From NCBI RefSeq assembly GCF_002844235.1, contig NZ_PGTS01000008.1:124001-188000 (forward strand): a stretch of 64,000 nt of DNA, in the 5' to 3' direction. The notes below the pieces were generated by a model. That model searched no databases. It was not told where the DNA came from and was given only the letters and a program-made list of their open reading frames with translations. The stretch is from Thalassospira povalilytica (GTDB taxonomy: Bacteria > Pseudomonadota > Alphaproteobacteria > Rhodospirillales > Thalassospiraceae). Numbering within the stretch: the stretch's first letter is position 1; every line of letters begins with the position of its first letter. The position numbers were made by a program, and so were the translations under genes. Below, piece after piece: positions 1-8,882 of the stretch.

Positions 1-131
1 CGCGTATCCCGATGAACCGCATGGGAACCCCCGAAGACGTGGCCGCAGCAGTACATTATCTGGTCGGCGATGACAGCAGTTATGTCACGGGAACCGAAAT
101 CTTTGTCACTGGCGGTCAGCACCTTTATTAG
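1..131 (+). CDS. Short-chain dehydrogenase/reductase, C-terminal fragment
   Basis: The reading frame is open from base 3 to the TAG at 129-131 and gives the last 42 residues of a protein whose start lies outside the window. The segments NRMGTPEDVAAAV and SSYVTGTEIFVTGG are the usual C-terminal end of classical SDR oxidoreductases, where the final VTGG strand closes the Rossmann sheet. The substrate cannot be told because the nucleotide-binding and catalytic parts are missing. Confidence 0.8.
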   Translation, partial: RIPMNRMGTPEDVAAAVHYLVGDDSSYVTGTEIFVTGGQHLY

Positions 132-266
132 GTGCTGACATGACGGTGCGCGAAGAAGGTCAAGTCATTCAGATCATGTTATAATGTCTGAACGGGCCGG
201 GGCACGACCCATCTGCGTTGGCTGTGTCAAACAGCGCGCGCAAGTCCTGGTACTTGTCGTCGGTGT

Positions 267-773
267 CTAGGCAGACGGTTTGATATCGAATGCCGGATCG
301 TAATCGACATTGCCGGTCGGGATGTCGTTGATCAGTGGCCGGGCCATGAAATATTCGTCAGGCACACCGTCAAGCTTCAACCCGGGCAGGGGGGCAAAGC
401 CAAACCGGCTGTAATAATTGGGTTCCCCCAATACCACACAGCCGCGCGCGTCATTGGCACGCAGATGACGAATGCCGCTTTGGACAAGTTCGGAACCGAT
501 TCCCATGCCTTGCCGGTCCGGGGTAACGGCCACCGGTCCCAAACCGTACCAATCGCAATGCACCCCGTTGATGCGAACAGGCGAAAAGGCAATGCAGCCG
601 ACCAGTTCGTCGTCTTCTTCGGCAATCAGTGAAAGTGTCAGATTGCCGCTTTTTCTGAGTGCATCAACAATCAGATGTTCGGTTTGTTGGCTATGAGGGG
701 CCGTTTCAAAAGCACTGGCCAAAAGCGCATTAATTGCCGCGAAGTCTTTTTCGGTTTCTTCACGTATCAACAT
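267..773 (-). CDS. GNAT family N-acetyltransferase (YhbS-like)
   Basis: A 168-residue single-domain protein of GNAT size. It starts MLIREETEKDF, the usual first strand of the fold. The acetyl-CoA pyrophosphate loop is seen as VTPDRQGMGIGSELV (near residues 83-97), matching the Q/R-x-x-G-x-G/A pattern. The following VVLGEPNYYSRFGF segment is typical of the YhbS subgroup (COG3153). The acceptor substrate is unknown. The gene stands alone, between the SDR fragment on the other strand and a PadR-like regulator on the same strand 72 bases away. ATG start with a GGACGG-like ribosome site just upstream. Confidence 0.85.
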   Translation of the reverse strand: MLIREETEKDFAAINALLASAFETAPHSQQTEHLIVDALRKSGNLTLSLIAEEDDELVGCIAFSPVRINGVHCDWYGLGPVAVTPDRQGMGIGSELVQSGIRHLRANDARGCVVLGEPNYYSRFGFAPLPGLKLDGVPDEYFMARPLINDIPTGNVDYDPAFDIKPSA

Positions 774-845
774 TTTCCGTCCCTGCCTGTGACGTTTGAC
801 CGGCTTCCTGCTGGTCTTCAGTCACGACTATAACGGGAAAATGTC

Positions 846-1385
846 TCAGGCCAACAGGCTTTTCAGCCAGTCGCGCTTTTGTTCAAGTCGTTTGACTTCC
901 ATTTCAAGCCAGCCGGTGAAATTTCCGGCCTCGTTGGAATGCTCTTCGCGAAGGGCAAGAACACGGTCAAGATCAAGCTCGCAGACATCCTGAAGAATCT
1001 CGATCTGTTCGGCGCGGACATCGTCATCAAGAAGATGCAGAAAACGCATTTTGAGCGCCATGATCAGACGGGAAAGTTCGCCCGATGTATCGCGCAGGTT
1101 GCCCTGCATCAGTTCGACGAATTTTTCATGGCCCGCTGTCGTCAGGCTCAGTTGCGCGTCGGAAAATGATCCGTTCGCGGTGTCTTCCTTGACCAAACCT
1201 TCAAGTTTCAGAAGCTGAAGCGAGCTTCCCATCATATCAAGCGACGGCCCCATGATGTGGGACATGAAATGGCGCACGGAATTGGCCAGATCGGCATAGC
1301 TGATCGGTTTGTCCGAAAGGGCAAGGGTGCCAAGCGCGCAAAGTCGCAGACATTCTTTGGGAAGCAAGGTTCTATCCGAATACAT
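846..1385 (-). CDS. PadR-like winged-helix regulator (tentative)
   Basis: A 179-residue soluble protein. The first ~80 residues read like a winged helix: helices with PKECLRLCALGTLAL and SYADLANSVRHFMSHI, a segment SLDMMGSSLQLLKLEGLVK, then a wing-like stretch and LTTAGHEKFVELM. The LTTAGHEKF phrase closely resembles the end of PadR/MarR-type DNA-binding domains. The C-terminal half (residues ~100-179) is helical, with MRFLHLLDDDVRAEQIEIL and a final coiled coil (EMEVKRLEQKRDWLKSLL), as in PadR dimerisation arms. Target and effector are unknown. AGGGA lies 8 bases before the ATG. Confidence 0.6.
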   Translation of the reverse strand: MYSDRTLLPKECLRLCALGTLALSDKPISYADLANSVRHFMSHIMGPSLDMMGSSLQLLKLEGLVKEDTANGSFSDAQLSLTTAGHEKFVELMQGNLRDTSGELSRLIMALKMRFLHLLDDDVRAEQIEILQDVCELDLDRVLALREEHSNEAGNFTGWLEMEVKRLEQKRDWLKSLLA

Positions 1386-1556
1386 GATGCGGTCCCTGTG
1401 TGATAACGGGCCCGACGTTAACGCGAACGGTTCTTAATTGCAAGTTGGATTTTCCGTATCGAAACGGGCAACCCGTATGCAGACCTCAATATAGAACGCG
1501 CGCGTGCGAAAGCAAATGTCGGACATCAATCACATAGCGGTACGGGCTGTCATTTT

Positions 1557-1607
1557 GACCAGATAACAAAGGCCGGGGCAAATGCCACCGGCCTTTGTTA
1601 TCTGGTC
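1557..1607 (-). terminator. Long hairpin downstream of hemA
   Basis: A perfect 20-base inverted repeat (1557-1576 and 1588-1607) with an 11-base loop lies 12 bases after the hemA stop. The inner part GGCCGG...CCGGCCTTTGTT looks like an intrinsic terminator. The stem is much longer than needed and no long T run follows it, so it may also protect the mRNA end. Confidence 0.7.
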
Positions 1608-1618
1608 TGTCTGGTGTC

Positions 1619-2836
1619 TCAGGCAGCCTTGGAAATGCCGAGCTGTCCCCAGACCGTCAGAAGCGAGTCGATCAAATGATCAATCAGCTCGTCATCATGA
1701 AGCGGACCGGGGGTAAAGCGCAGGCGTTCGGTGCCGCGCGGAACGGTCGGGTAATTGATCGGCTGAACATAGATGTCATGTTCAAACAACAGGCGGTCGC
1801 TGGCTTCCTTGCACATGGCGGCATCGCCAACCATCAGCGGCACGATGTGGCTTGGCGCGTCCATGACCGGAAGGCCGGCTGCACGCATTCGCTGACGCAG
1901 GGTTTCTGCACGTTCTTTCTGGGCCTGGCGTTCCGCATCGCTTTCCTTGAGATGACGGACAGAGGCAAGCGCACCTGCCGCAATGCTTGGCGGCTGGGAG
2001 CTGGTAAAGATAAAGCCGTTGCCGAAGCTTCGCACGAAATCAACGATTTCGGGTTTGGCCGCGATATAGCCGCCAATCACGCCAAAGGCCTTGGCAAGTG
2101 TGCCCTGGATGATGTCGACACGGTCCATGACGCCATCGCGTTCGGCAACACCGCCGCCGCGCGGGCCATACATGCCAACCGCGTGGACTTCGTCCAGATA
2201 GGAAATGGCGTTGTATTTTTCACAAAGATCAAGGATCTGCCCGATCGGGGCAATATCGCCATCCATCGAATAGACCGATTCAAAGGCAACGATCTTGGCG
2301 CGTTCGGGGCCGATATCCTTCAGGATCGCTTCAAGATTTTCGACATTGTTATGTTCCCAGATCCGGCGTTCGGCCTTGGAATGGCGCATGCCTTCGATCA
2401 TCGAATTGTGGTTTTGCGAATCCGAAATGATCACGCAATCAGGCAGCTTGGAGCCAAGTGTCGACAGCGTCGTCCAGTTCGCAACATAGCCCGACGTCAT
2501 CAAAAGTGCGGCTTCCTTGCCATGCAAATCGGCGAGCTCCTGCTCAAGCGCGACATGAAGATGGTTGGAGCCGGAAATGTTTCGGGTACCGCCCGCACCG
2601 CCGCCCTGGCCGGTGATGGCATCCTGCATGGCGGCAAGCACCTTGGGGTGCTGTCCCATGCCAAGGTAATCGTTGGAACACCAAACAGTAATTTCACGCG
2701 GGGCGTCACCATTGCCCGGATGGTACAGGGCCTTGGGGAATTTGCCGACAATACGTTCAAGGTTGGCGAACACGCGATAGCGACCTTCTGCTTTCAGGCC
2801 TGACAACGCGTCTTTGAAGAAGTTGTTATAATTCAT
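1619..2836 (-). CDS. hemA: 5-aminolevulinate synthase
   Basis: Condenses glycine and succinyl-CoA to 5-aminolevulinate, the first step of heme synthesis by the C4 (Shemin) route used by alphaproteobacteria. From the ATG at 2836 the protein has 405 residues and begins [11 protein letters not shown], the usual family start. A TTG 33 bases upstream would add 11 unconserved residues, so I reject it. Family landmarks: [10 protein letters not shown] (51-60), [10 protein letters not shown] (80-89), [19 protein letters not shown] (213-224) with the PLP aspartate, and GTLAKAFG with the Schiff-base lysine at K249. The gene is monocistronic, closed by the hairpin at 1557-1607. An FNR-type palindrome lies 147 bases upstream. 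Confidence 0.97.
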   Translation of the reverse strand: MNYNNFFKDALSGLKAEGRYRVFANLERIVGKFPKALYHPGNGDAPREITVWCSNDYLGMGQHPKVLAAMQDAITGQGGGAGGTRNISGSNHLHVALEQELADLHGKEAALLMTSGYVANWTTLSTLGSKLPDCVIISDSQNHNSMIEGMRHSKAERRIWEHNNVENLEAILKDIGPERAKIVAFESVYSMDGDIAPIGQILDLCEKYNAISYLDEVHAVGMYGPRGGGVAERDGVMDRVDIIQGTLAKAFGVIGGYIAAKPEIVDFVRSFGNGFIFTSSQPPSIAAGALASVRHLKESDAERQAQKERAETLRQRMRAAGLPVMDAPSHIVPLMVGDAAMCKEASDRLLFEHDIYVQPINYPTVPRGTERLRFTPGPLHDDELIDHLIDSLLTVWGQLGISKAA

Positions 2837-3288
2837 CTTTGGTTCTTTCGCCTGTCTCTGTGTGACCAAGGTGGCTGGTCACAAAGCTCTGTCAGCGCCC
2901 CGACCTGATCATGGATCCGGACGATCCGTCTTTTGACCGGGGCTTGATTGTTCCCTTATCGGACATGGCAACCGATCGGGCATTGACCCTTGTCAAAAAT
3001 TAAAGCGATTCCAGTTTTGTTTGGAACCGTCCGAGCAGAGAAGGTGTTTCGTCTCTCGTTTGTCGATCTTGCCCAAGAGGCGTCCCGTATCGTCAAATGC
3101 GGACGCGCCCCGTCTCAATACAGTTCCCAATTTGGGCCTATTGTCTTCATTTGGCAAGGATTTGAACGTATTTGGCCGCACAATTATATTGATTTTAGAT
3201 ATAGATAAAATCGATCAATTGTTTGATTGCGTTTGATGGGTTTCTATTTATCGACGTAAGGCCAAATTGTCACTTGCAGTCGTGGAAC
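2837..3288. other. Non-coding upstream region of hemA
   Basis: About 450 bases with no convincing gene; a 62-codon frame on the minus strand lacks family features. It holds the FNR-type palindrome at 2983-2996 and an A/T-rich block at about 3180-3255. The length and A/T block suggest a regulated promoter region for hemA, but I cannot place -35/-10 boxes with confidence. Confidence 0.5.
2983..2996 (-). promoter_or_regulatory. FNR/FixK-type binding site upstream of hemA
   Basis: TTGACCCTTGTCAA is a perfect 14-base palindrome of the form TTGAY-N4-RTCAA, the consensus of FNR/FnrL/FixK proteins. It lies 147 bases before the hemA start codon. Oxygen-dependent control of hemA through FnrL is known in Rhodobacter, so the placement makes sense. 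The promoter it acts on is not mapped. Confidence 0.7.
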
Positions 3289-3321
3289 AAAAAATCCCGC
3301 GCAACCATACGTGTCGCGCGG
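3289..3321 (-). terminator. Terminator after the class III aminotransferase
   Basis: Read on the minus strand, stem CCGCGC (3316-3321) pairs with GCGCGG (3297-3302) and is followed by ATTTTTT. It lies 34 bases after the aminotransferase stop codon. Confidence 0.8.
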
Positions 3322-3354
3322 TATTTGAATGTCATTCTGGCGGGATGAACCCGC

Positions 3355-4746
3355 TTAACGGGACGCGTGCCAGGCAGTCAGGCCGGCCTCAACCGCATCA
3401 AACATTTCGTGGATCTGCTGTTCGGTGATGATCAGTGGCGGGCAGAAGGCAACGGTATCGCCCAAGGCACGCAGGATCACACCCTGTGCAAGGCAGGCCT
3501 CGGCAACCGCCTTGCCCGCCGCGCCATAGGGCTCGAACGGCGTTTTCGCGCATTTGTCCGCAACCAGTTCAAACGCCCCGATCAGGCCACGCCCTCGGGT
3601 TTCACCAACATGTTCGAACTTGTTAAGGTCTTTAAGCCGTTTCTGGAACGGCGACATGACAGTGCGCACATGTTCGATGATGCCGTCTTCTTCATAGATC
3701 CTGAGCGTTTCAAGCGCGACCGCTGCTGCCACCGGATGACCGGAATAGGTAAATCCGTGGCCGAATGTGCCAACCTCGTTCGAACCCTTTTTGACCGCCT
3801 GATAAATCTTGTCATTGATGAACAGGGCCGAAATCGGCTGATAGGCTGATGACAGCTGTTTGGCGACCGTGATCATGTCGGGTTTGAGGTTGAAGGTTTC
3901 AGTCGCGAACATGCGACCGGTACGGCCAAAACCGCAGATCACTTCATCGGCAATGAACAGGATGTCGTATTTTTTCAGGACGTCCTGGATCTTTTCGAAA
4001 TAGGTGCGCGGCGGCACGATGACACCACCGGCCCCCATGATCGGTTCGGCGATAAATGCACCGACGGTTTCGGGGCCTTCGGCCTGAATAAGGTCTTCGA
4101 GCTGTTCGGCAAGGCGGGTTGCGAAATCTTCTTCCTCTTCGCCGGGCTGTGCTTCCCGCCAGTAATGCGGTGTTTCGGTGTGAAGAATCCGGTCAATCGG
4201 AAGATCAAACAGTTTGTGGTTGCCCGGAAGACCGGTCATCGACGCCGCGGCAACCGTGACGCCGTGGTAACCTTTCTTGCGCGAGATGATCTTTTTCTTT
4301 TCGGGCTGGCCGATGGCGTTGTGATAGTACCAGACCATCTTGACCGCAGAATCCGTTGCCTCCGAGCCGCTATTGGCAAAGAAGACCTTGGACATCGGCA
4401 CCGGGACGATTTCCAGAAGCTTCTCGGCCAGATCAATCGCCGGGTTGGTGCTTTTGGACGCAAAGGTGTGATAATAGGGCAGGGTGTTCAGCTGCTTGGT
4501 GGCGGCTTCGACCAGGCGCTTTTCACTAAAGCCGAGCGACGCACACCAAAGGCCAGCCATGCCTTCGATGATCTTGCGACCGCTGTCATCAATGACATAA
4601 ATGCCGTCGCCGCCGGTAATGATATGCGGGCCGGTTTTTTCATGCGTGACCAGATTGGTATAGGGATGCAGATAGCTTGCGACATCGCGGCTTGCATCCG
4701 AATTCCCCGGGACGGTCGGATTGACGTTGGTGGCGTCGATGGTCAT
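3355..4746 (-). CDS. Class III PLP-dependent omega-aminotransferase
   Basis: A 463-residue fold-type I aminotransferase that moves an amino group from an omega-amino acid or amine to a keto acid, typically pyruvate. Landmarks: N-terminal EGMAGLWCASLGF (61-73), FFANSGSEATDSAVK (122-136) binding the PLP phosphate, KGYHGVT (158-164), IADEVICGFGRTG (265-277) with the PLP aspartate D267, and MITVAKQLSS with the Schiff-base lysine K296. The sequence resembles the beta-alanine/putrescine:pyruvate group, but the substrate cannot be read from sequence. AAGAGG stands just upstream of the ATG. The gene appears to be a single unit with its own terminator. Confidence 0.9.
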   Translation of the reverse strand: MTIDATNVNPTVPGNSDASRDVASYLHPYTNLVTHEKTGPHIITGGDGIYVIDDSGRKIIEGMAGLWCASLGFSEKRLVEAATKQLNTLPYYHTFASKSTNPAIDLAEKLLEIVPVPMSKVFFANSGSEATDSAVKMVWYYHNAIGQPEKKKIISRKKGYHGVTVAAASMTGLPGNHKLFDLPIDRILHTETPHYWREAQPGEEEEDFATRLAEQLEDLIQAEGPETVGAFIAEPIMGAGGVIVPPRTYFEKIQDVLKKYDILFIADEVICGFGRTGRMFATETFNLKPDMITVAKQLSSAYQPISALFINDKIYQAVKKGSNEVGTFGHGFTYSGHPVAAAVALETLRIYEEDGIIEHVRTVMSPFQKRLKDLNKFEHVGETRGRGLIGAFELVADKCAKTPFEPYGAAGKAVAEACLAQGVILRALGDTVAFCPPLIITEQQIHEMFDAVEAGLTAWHASR

Positions 4747-4880
4747 TTCGAACCTCTTAATTCTTGATGTGGGACCCTGAAACCCGAAAGCTGTTCATCG
4801 CACTTTAAGCTTACCGGTGTGCGGCGCAACTCTTTCCTGATCAGACCGGTATGTTCCTGTTCGGTTCGGGTCACAAAACA

Positions 4881-4913
4881 ACAAAACCGGTCAGATCGAC
4901 TGACCGGTTTTGT
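4881..4913 (-). terminator. Terminator after the universal stress protein
   Basis: A perfect 13-base stem (4881-4893 with 4901-4913, ACAAAACCGGTCA and its complement) has a 7-base loop. On the minus strand it is followed by TGTTTTGTGA. It lies 32 bases after the stress-protein stop. Confidence 0.85.
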
Positions 4914-4945
4914 GTGGTTTCTGTGTCAAACGTGATGATGGAGGA

Positions 4946-5788
4946 TCAATGCGACATCAGAACCGGAACCGTCATGTGGCGCAGAAGATGCTGGGTCACA
5001 CCGCCCATCATCAGTTCACGCAGGCGCGGGCGGCCATAGGCCCCGCAAATCAGCAGATCAATGCTTTCATCTGCCGCACGTGAAAGCACCAGATCGCCAA
5101 CACTGATACCCGATGCATTCATGGTTTCATGGCGCACCTTGATGCCGTGGCGTTCAAGGCGCGCGGTCACATTCACACCGGGTACCGGCATGGTATCGCG
5201 TGCACCCTTGTTCGGGTCGGCGCACAGGATAAGCGCGGATTTCGCACCTTCGAGGATCGGCATGCTGTCATTTACGGCACGGACGGCCTCGCGATAGGGT
5301 TTCCAGGCCACCATCACACGTTCGCCGATCGTATCGAAACGCCCGACATAGGGTACGACCAGAACCGGTGCGCCCGATGTCAGAATGACCTTGTCGGGCA
5401 TGTCCGATGCCGAACACGGATCGGAACTTTCAGGATCATGCTGCCCCATGATCGTCAAATCATGGTGACGGGCATACATGGCAGCGGTATCGGCAATTTC
5501 AGATGCCGCACAGGCTGTCTGCTGCCAGCTAAAGGCAATACCGGCTTCCTTGCAGGTATTTTCGAATTCCTTGCGCGCATCATTGGCGGTTTCGGCCATG
5601 GCTGCGCGCTGCTGGGAGATGATTTCCTCGGTGATCTGAACTTCCATGAAGCGCGGAATTTCGGCATAGGGCAAAAGAAACAGACCCGTAAGGTGGGCGT
5701 TCTGAGCCTTTGCAATTTTCAATGCGACCGAAAGACGTTCCTTGCACGCTGGCGAGGTGTCGATATGAACAAGAATATCCCGATACAT
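4946..5788 (-). CDS. Universal stress protein with two Usp domains
   Basis: A 280-residue cytoplasmic protein from the ATG at 5788, which has GGAGA 8 bases upstream. An upstream in-frame TTG would add 17 unconserved residues. The first Usp domain starts MYRDILVHIDTSPACK and ends near residue 150 with SGAPVLVVPY. The second runs from ERVMVAWKPYREAVRAV to the end and carries G-x2-R-LRELMMGGVTQHLLRH-TVPVLMSH, which follows the G-2x-G-9x-G(S/T) ATP-loop pattern only loosely. Tandem Usp proteins are common in stress and low-oxygen regulons. I see no FNR-type box in its upstream region. Confidence 0.92.
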   Translation of the reverse strand: MYRDILVHIDTSPACKERLSVALKIAKAQNAHLTGLFLLPYAEIPRFMEVQITEEIISQQRAAMAETANDARKEFENTCKEAGIAFSWQQTACAASEIADTAAMYARHHDLTIMGQHDPESSDPCSASDMPDKVILTSGAPVLVVPYVGRFDTIGERVMVAWKPYREAVRAVNDSMPILEGAKSALILCADPNKGARDTMPVPGVNVTARLERHGIKVRHETMNASGISVGDLVLSRAADESIDLLICGAYGRPRLRELMMGGVTQHLLRHMTVPVLMSH

Positions 5789-5938
5789 TGGGCGATCTCC
5801 GTTGGGTGAAAGACGTGGCGCAGACCAGAACGGTGCCAAGCCCGACAGGCCATAACGTCATGCCAACCAAGATATCGGGGTAATCGGAAGTTTTCTTTGT
5901 TCTATCTCAAATTGCAGGTCATTGAGGATAAAAGATCT

Positions 5939-6514
5939 TCAACCGTCAACGCCGGGCTGGGTCATCGGGATGACCTTTTCCATAGAAGGTGCGGTGTTGT
6001 TGGCGGGCGGGGCATCCATAACCGGTTTCATCGGTTCGCTGTCCTCGATCGCCGGCATGGCGGACGATCCGGACGATCCGGTTGAGGGCATCTGCATATT
6101 GTTGCCCGACATCATCGACAAAGTTTTGTGCAACTGCTGGGACAGTGTTCCCCAATTGGTCTGAAGCGTTGCACAGGCTGCACTATCGCCTTCCTGAACG
6201 CAGCGTTGCGCCATGCGGTCAAGGATGCCAAGTGCTATGCGTGCCTCGTCGATCTGTTTTTGCTGAATCTGGTCAAGTGCCTTGCGATTGGCGTCTTCCA
6301 TCATCACCAGATTGTCCTGGCCCTGCGGTTTTGTCGCCATGCCAGACGGGGCCGCCGGGGCACGGGATACACCGGATGGCGCCCCCCATGGCGTGACAAG
6401 GGTTTGGGAATCGTTGGTGACAGTGACCGGTTCCTTGGCCTCAAGCAAACACCCGGACAAGGCAAGACCCATTGCAATCATGGTCAGGCATTTGGCCGTC
6501 TTGTGCGTCGACAT
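5939..6514 (-). CDS. Predicted lipoprotein, unknown function
   Basis: From the ATG at 6514 (AAGGAG 6-8 bases before it) the protein has 191 residues. The N-terminus STHKTAK, a hydrophobic stretch and the lipobox LALSGC with C22 predict export and lipidation. The residue after the cysteine is Leu, not Asp, so outer-membrane retention is the default. The middle (DQIQQKQIDEARIALGILDRMAQRCVQ) is helical. The C-terminal third is low-complexity Ser/Pro/Met-rich. Two further cysteines (CVQEGDSAAC) could form a disulfide. No family recognised. Confidence 0.7.
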   Translation of the reverse strand: MSTHKTAKCLTMIAMGLALSGCLLEAKEPVTVTNDSQTLVTPWGAPSGVSRAPAAPSGMATKPQGQDNLVMMEDANRKALDQIQQKQIDEARIALGILDRMAQRCVQEGDSAACATLQTNWGTLSQQLHKTLSMMSGNNMQMPSTGSSGSSAMPAIEDSEPMKPVMDAPPANNTAPSMEKVIPMTQPGVDG

Positions 6515-6692
6515 GCGTTGCTCCTTTGACCGTCGGGCGATCGCCCGCATCGCGTCATCTGTTGTCCCGGGGCCGTCACAGTTGGTGCTATGACTTTGCT
6601 TTTGCTTGGGAGCATATTGAACGTGGTTGTTAACGCTGTCCAGTCTGCGAGGATGAACAATCCATCATTGCGATGTTTGGTGCGCCGAACAC

Positions 6693-7577
6693 CTAAGTCT
6701 GAGCAAGATTCAGCCGAGGATCATTTTTCAAGGACTTGCTGATCCAGCGCATGGTTTCGCGGATGCGCGAAATATGGCGCAGATCAGGATGGGTCAAAAC
6801 CCAAAGCCTGTTTGCAGGAACATCAGGCAGCTTTGCCAGCAATTGCAAACCGGGCCGGGCAAGATCAGCAGGCAAACAGGCAAGGCCACATCCCGCATGT
6901 GCAAGTTGCGCCATGGCAATCAGATCATCTGTTCGATGTTTGTATGGTTTGCGAATATGTTGATCGAGCCACTTGAACGTCGCGTGACCCACAAGGTTTC
7001 CTGCACCACCGATGAATCTGTGATCGAACATCGTGTCTAGCCCGTCCGGTGTGTATTTTCCTGTTGCGCCGTATATCCCCCATTCAATTGTTCGGACTTC
7101 GGTACCAACGAGATGGTCTGGCGGGTTTGCCGCAACGCGAATGGCGATATCTGCATATCGCTGTGTCATATTGAATTCCAGATTGCTGGCAAGCAATTCC
7201 ACCTGAATTTCGGGCCAGCGTTGATGAAGTTTGGCGATGCAATCTGGCAAGAGAAAATATGAAAAACTGGTCGGGGCGGTTAATCGGACCAACCCGCCAA
7301 GGTCAGTATCGGCACCGGCAACATGAGTGCTGATGGTATCGAAACTATTCATGATCTGACGGGCGGGAACGAGCATTTCATTTCCCGTGTCAGTCAAGTG
7401 ATATTGACCGCGTATTCGATCAAACAACCGGCTTCCTGTTTGCTCCTCCAGGGCGTGGATATGGCGAAATACCGTAGTGGTGCTTACCCGGATTTTCTGT
7501 GCTGCCTGCTCGAGATTTCCCGTTTCGACAATGGCAAGAAATGACTTGATGTAGTTCCAATCCACCGAATACTCCAT
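6693..7577 (-). CDS. LysR family transcriptional regulator
   Basis: A 294-residue LysR protein from the ATG at 7577. The N-terminal helix-turn-helix is DWNYIKSFLAIVETGNLEQAAQKIRVSTTTVFRHIHALEEQTGSRLFDR. The C-terminal substrate-binding domain follows from GGLVRLTAPTSFSYFLLPD. Longer starts upstream use TTG and add unconserved residues. It is divergent from a VOC protein and a glutathione transferase with a 107-base shared intergenic region, the classical layout for a regulator of the neighbouring genes. Those genes suggest an electrophile or detoxification signal; this is inference. Confidence 0.9.
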   Translation of the reverse strand: MEYSVDWNYIKSFLAIVETGNLEQAAQKIRVSTTTVFRHIHALEEQTGSRLFDRIRGQYHLTDTGNEMLVPARQIMNSFDTISTHVAGADTDLGGLVRLTAPTSFSYFLLPDCIAKLHQRWPEIQVELLASNLEFNMTQRYADIAIRVAANPPDHLVGTEVRTIEWGIYGATGKYTPDGLDTMFDHRFIGGAGNLVGHATFKWLDQHIRKPYKHRTDDLIAMAQLAHAGCGLACLPADLARPGLQLLAKLPDVPANRLWVLTHPDLRHISRIRETMRWISKSLKNDPRLNLAQT

Positions 7578-7583
7578 TTCAAA

Positions 7584-7623
7584 TTTGCAATTAAATACTA
7601 CAAAGTTGCCTGTGTATTGCAAA
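7584..7623. promoter_or_regulatory. Inverted repeat in the LysR/VOC divergent promoter
   Basis: TTTGCAAT at 7584-7591 is repeated as its complement ATTGCAAA at 7616-7623, with 24 bases between, inside the shared A/T-rich intergenic region. Candidate LysR binding sites for autoregulation and activation of the VOC/GST genes. Confidence 0.4.
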
Positions 7624-7684
7624 ATTGAAATTACCTACATTGGTCGACATACGGATTTCACCTTCATATGTCAGGAAAGAAAAC

Positions 7685-8056
7685 ATGATCGGATACACAT
7701 CACTCGGCACCAATGACTTATCCCGTTCGGGCGCGTTCTATGACGCATTGCTTGCCGGCTTTGGTGCGCAGCGGGTCTTTGAGCAGCCGGACTTTATCGT
7801 TTGGAGTGCTAGCGAAAACGTCCCTGCGTTTTCGGTGCATGTTCCGTTTGACGGGAATGCGGCGACGGTTGGAAATGGCACGATGATCGCACTTTCAACA
7901 GCGTCGCGTGATCAGGTCGATGCGCTTTATAAAAAGGCGATCTCGCTTGGTGCGACGTCGGAAGGTGAGCCGGGTCAACGACATGAAAGCGGGTTTTACG
8001 CGGCCTACTTCCGCGATCCGGATGGTAACAAACTCAACATCCATCATATGGGCTAG
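7685..8056 (+). CDS. VOC family (glyoxalase-like) protein
   Basis: A 123-residue single-module VOC protein from the ATG at 7685, with AGGAAAG just upstream. It starts MIGYTSLGTNDLSRSGAFYDALLAGFG, the first beta-alpha-beta-beta-beta unit. It ends GFYAAYFRDPDGNKLNIHHMG, the family's closing metal-site strand with FRDPDGN. The exact reaction (isomerisation, thiol transfer or dioxygenation) is not determined. It lies 37 bases before the glutathione transferase gene, so the two are likely co-transcribed and controlled by the divergent LysR gene. Confidence 0.85.
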   Translation: MIGYTSLGTNDLSRSGAFYDALLAGFGAQRVFEQPDFIVWSASENVPAFSVHVPFDGNAATVGNGTMIALSTASRDQVDALYKKAISLGATSEGEPGQRHESGFYAAYFRDPDGNKLNIHHMG

Positions 8057-8093
8057 GGCGATGATTGGTTGTGATACTAAGGGCGATGAACTG

Positions 8094-8798
8094 ATGACAT
8101 CGTATCATTTGATCGGTCACCGGCTTTGCCCCTATGTCCAGCGTGTCGCGATGGTTCTGGCGCAAAATGGCATTACCCACAAACGCACAGACATTGTCCT
8201 TGATGCCAAGCCGGACTGGTTTCTGGGGCTAAGCCCAACCGGAAATGTTCCTGTTTTGGTGGTTGATGATGGGCGGACCTTGTTTGAGGCCGCCGCCATC
8301 TGCCAATACCTTGAGGCAATAGCGGGTAAAAGCCCGAATGCGACGGATGCCTACGACCTTGCCTTTGCGCAGGGGGTGGTTGCGATCGGGGATAAGTTAT
8401 TATCCCTCACGGCAGATATGATTTATCGCGATCTGTCTGAAAACAGCTTCGATGCAACGATGCATCAGATCCACAAACAGATGTCGATTGTGTCCGGTCT
8501 TGTGTTGCCACAGGCCTTAGGCGCGGGCAAAGAGCTTTCGATGCTCGATATCGTTTTTGCGACGGTTTTTCGGCCTTTCGCCCTGATCGCGGTCGCGCTA
8601 AACCGGGAACTGTTTGCCGGTTTTCCCGGGTTGCGTGGTTGGGCAAGCGATTTGGCCAAGCACGAAACGGTCCGAAACGCAGTGCCCGCCACCTATTATC
8701 GGGAACTGCACGAGTTCATCGCGTGCAAGGGTGGATATCTGGCAAACCGTTTACGCATGATACCGCAAGACAACATTGTGCTTGCGCCACCAAGCTGA
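8094..8798 (+). CDS. Glutathione S-transferase family protein
   Basis: A 234-residue protein from the ATG at 8094. The N-terminal thioredoxin-like domain shows SYHLIGHRLCPYVQRVAMVL with a single active-site-region Cys (CPYV), then PTGNVPVLVVDDGRTLFEAAAICQYLE. That last segment has the cis-proline (VPVL) and the E-A/S glutathione gamma-Glu contact. The C-terminal domain is helical (SMLDIVFATVFRPFALI). The CPYVQR start resembles the omega/beta-like classes. An in-frame ATG at 8061 would add 11 residues before the first strand. The gene forms a probable operon with the VOC gene. Confidence 0.88.
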   Translation: MTSYHLIGHRLCPYVQRVAMVLAQNGITHKRTDIVLDAKPDWFLGLSPTGNVPVLVVDDGRTLFEAAAICQYLEAIAGKSPNATDAYDLAFAQGVVAIGDKLLSLTADMIYRDLSENSFDATMHQIHKQMSIVSGLVLPQALGAGKELSMLDIVFATVFRPFALIAVALNRELFAGFPGLRGWASDLAKHETVRNAVPATYYRELHEFIACKGGYLANRLRMIPQDNIVLAPPS

Positions 8799-8828
8799 TG
8801 ACGTGATGCGCAATAAAGGCAACAAAAA

Positions 8829-8864
8829 AAACGCCCGCTTGGTTGAACCTGCGGGCGTTTTGTC
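8829..8864. terminator. Bidirectional terminator between GST and pyrE
   Basis: Stem ACGCCCGC (8831-8838) pairs with GCGGGCGT (8851-8858), flanked by A-rich sequence on the left and TTTGTCTTTT on the right. It serves the convergent GST (+) and pyrE (-) genes. Confidence 0.9.
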
Positions 8865-8882
8865 TTTTGGGCTTGTTGCAGT

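Noticed and set aside
2993-3181. 62-codon minus-strand frame in the hemA upstream region
   Set aside because: No family, no ribosome site; it overlaps the FNR-type box, which is better explained as regulation.
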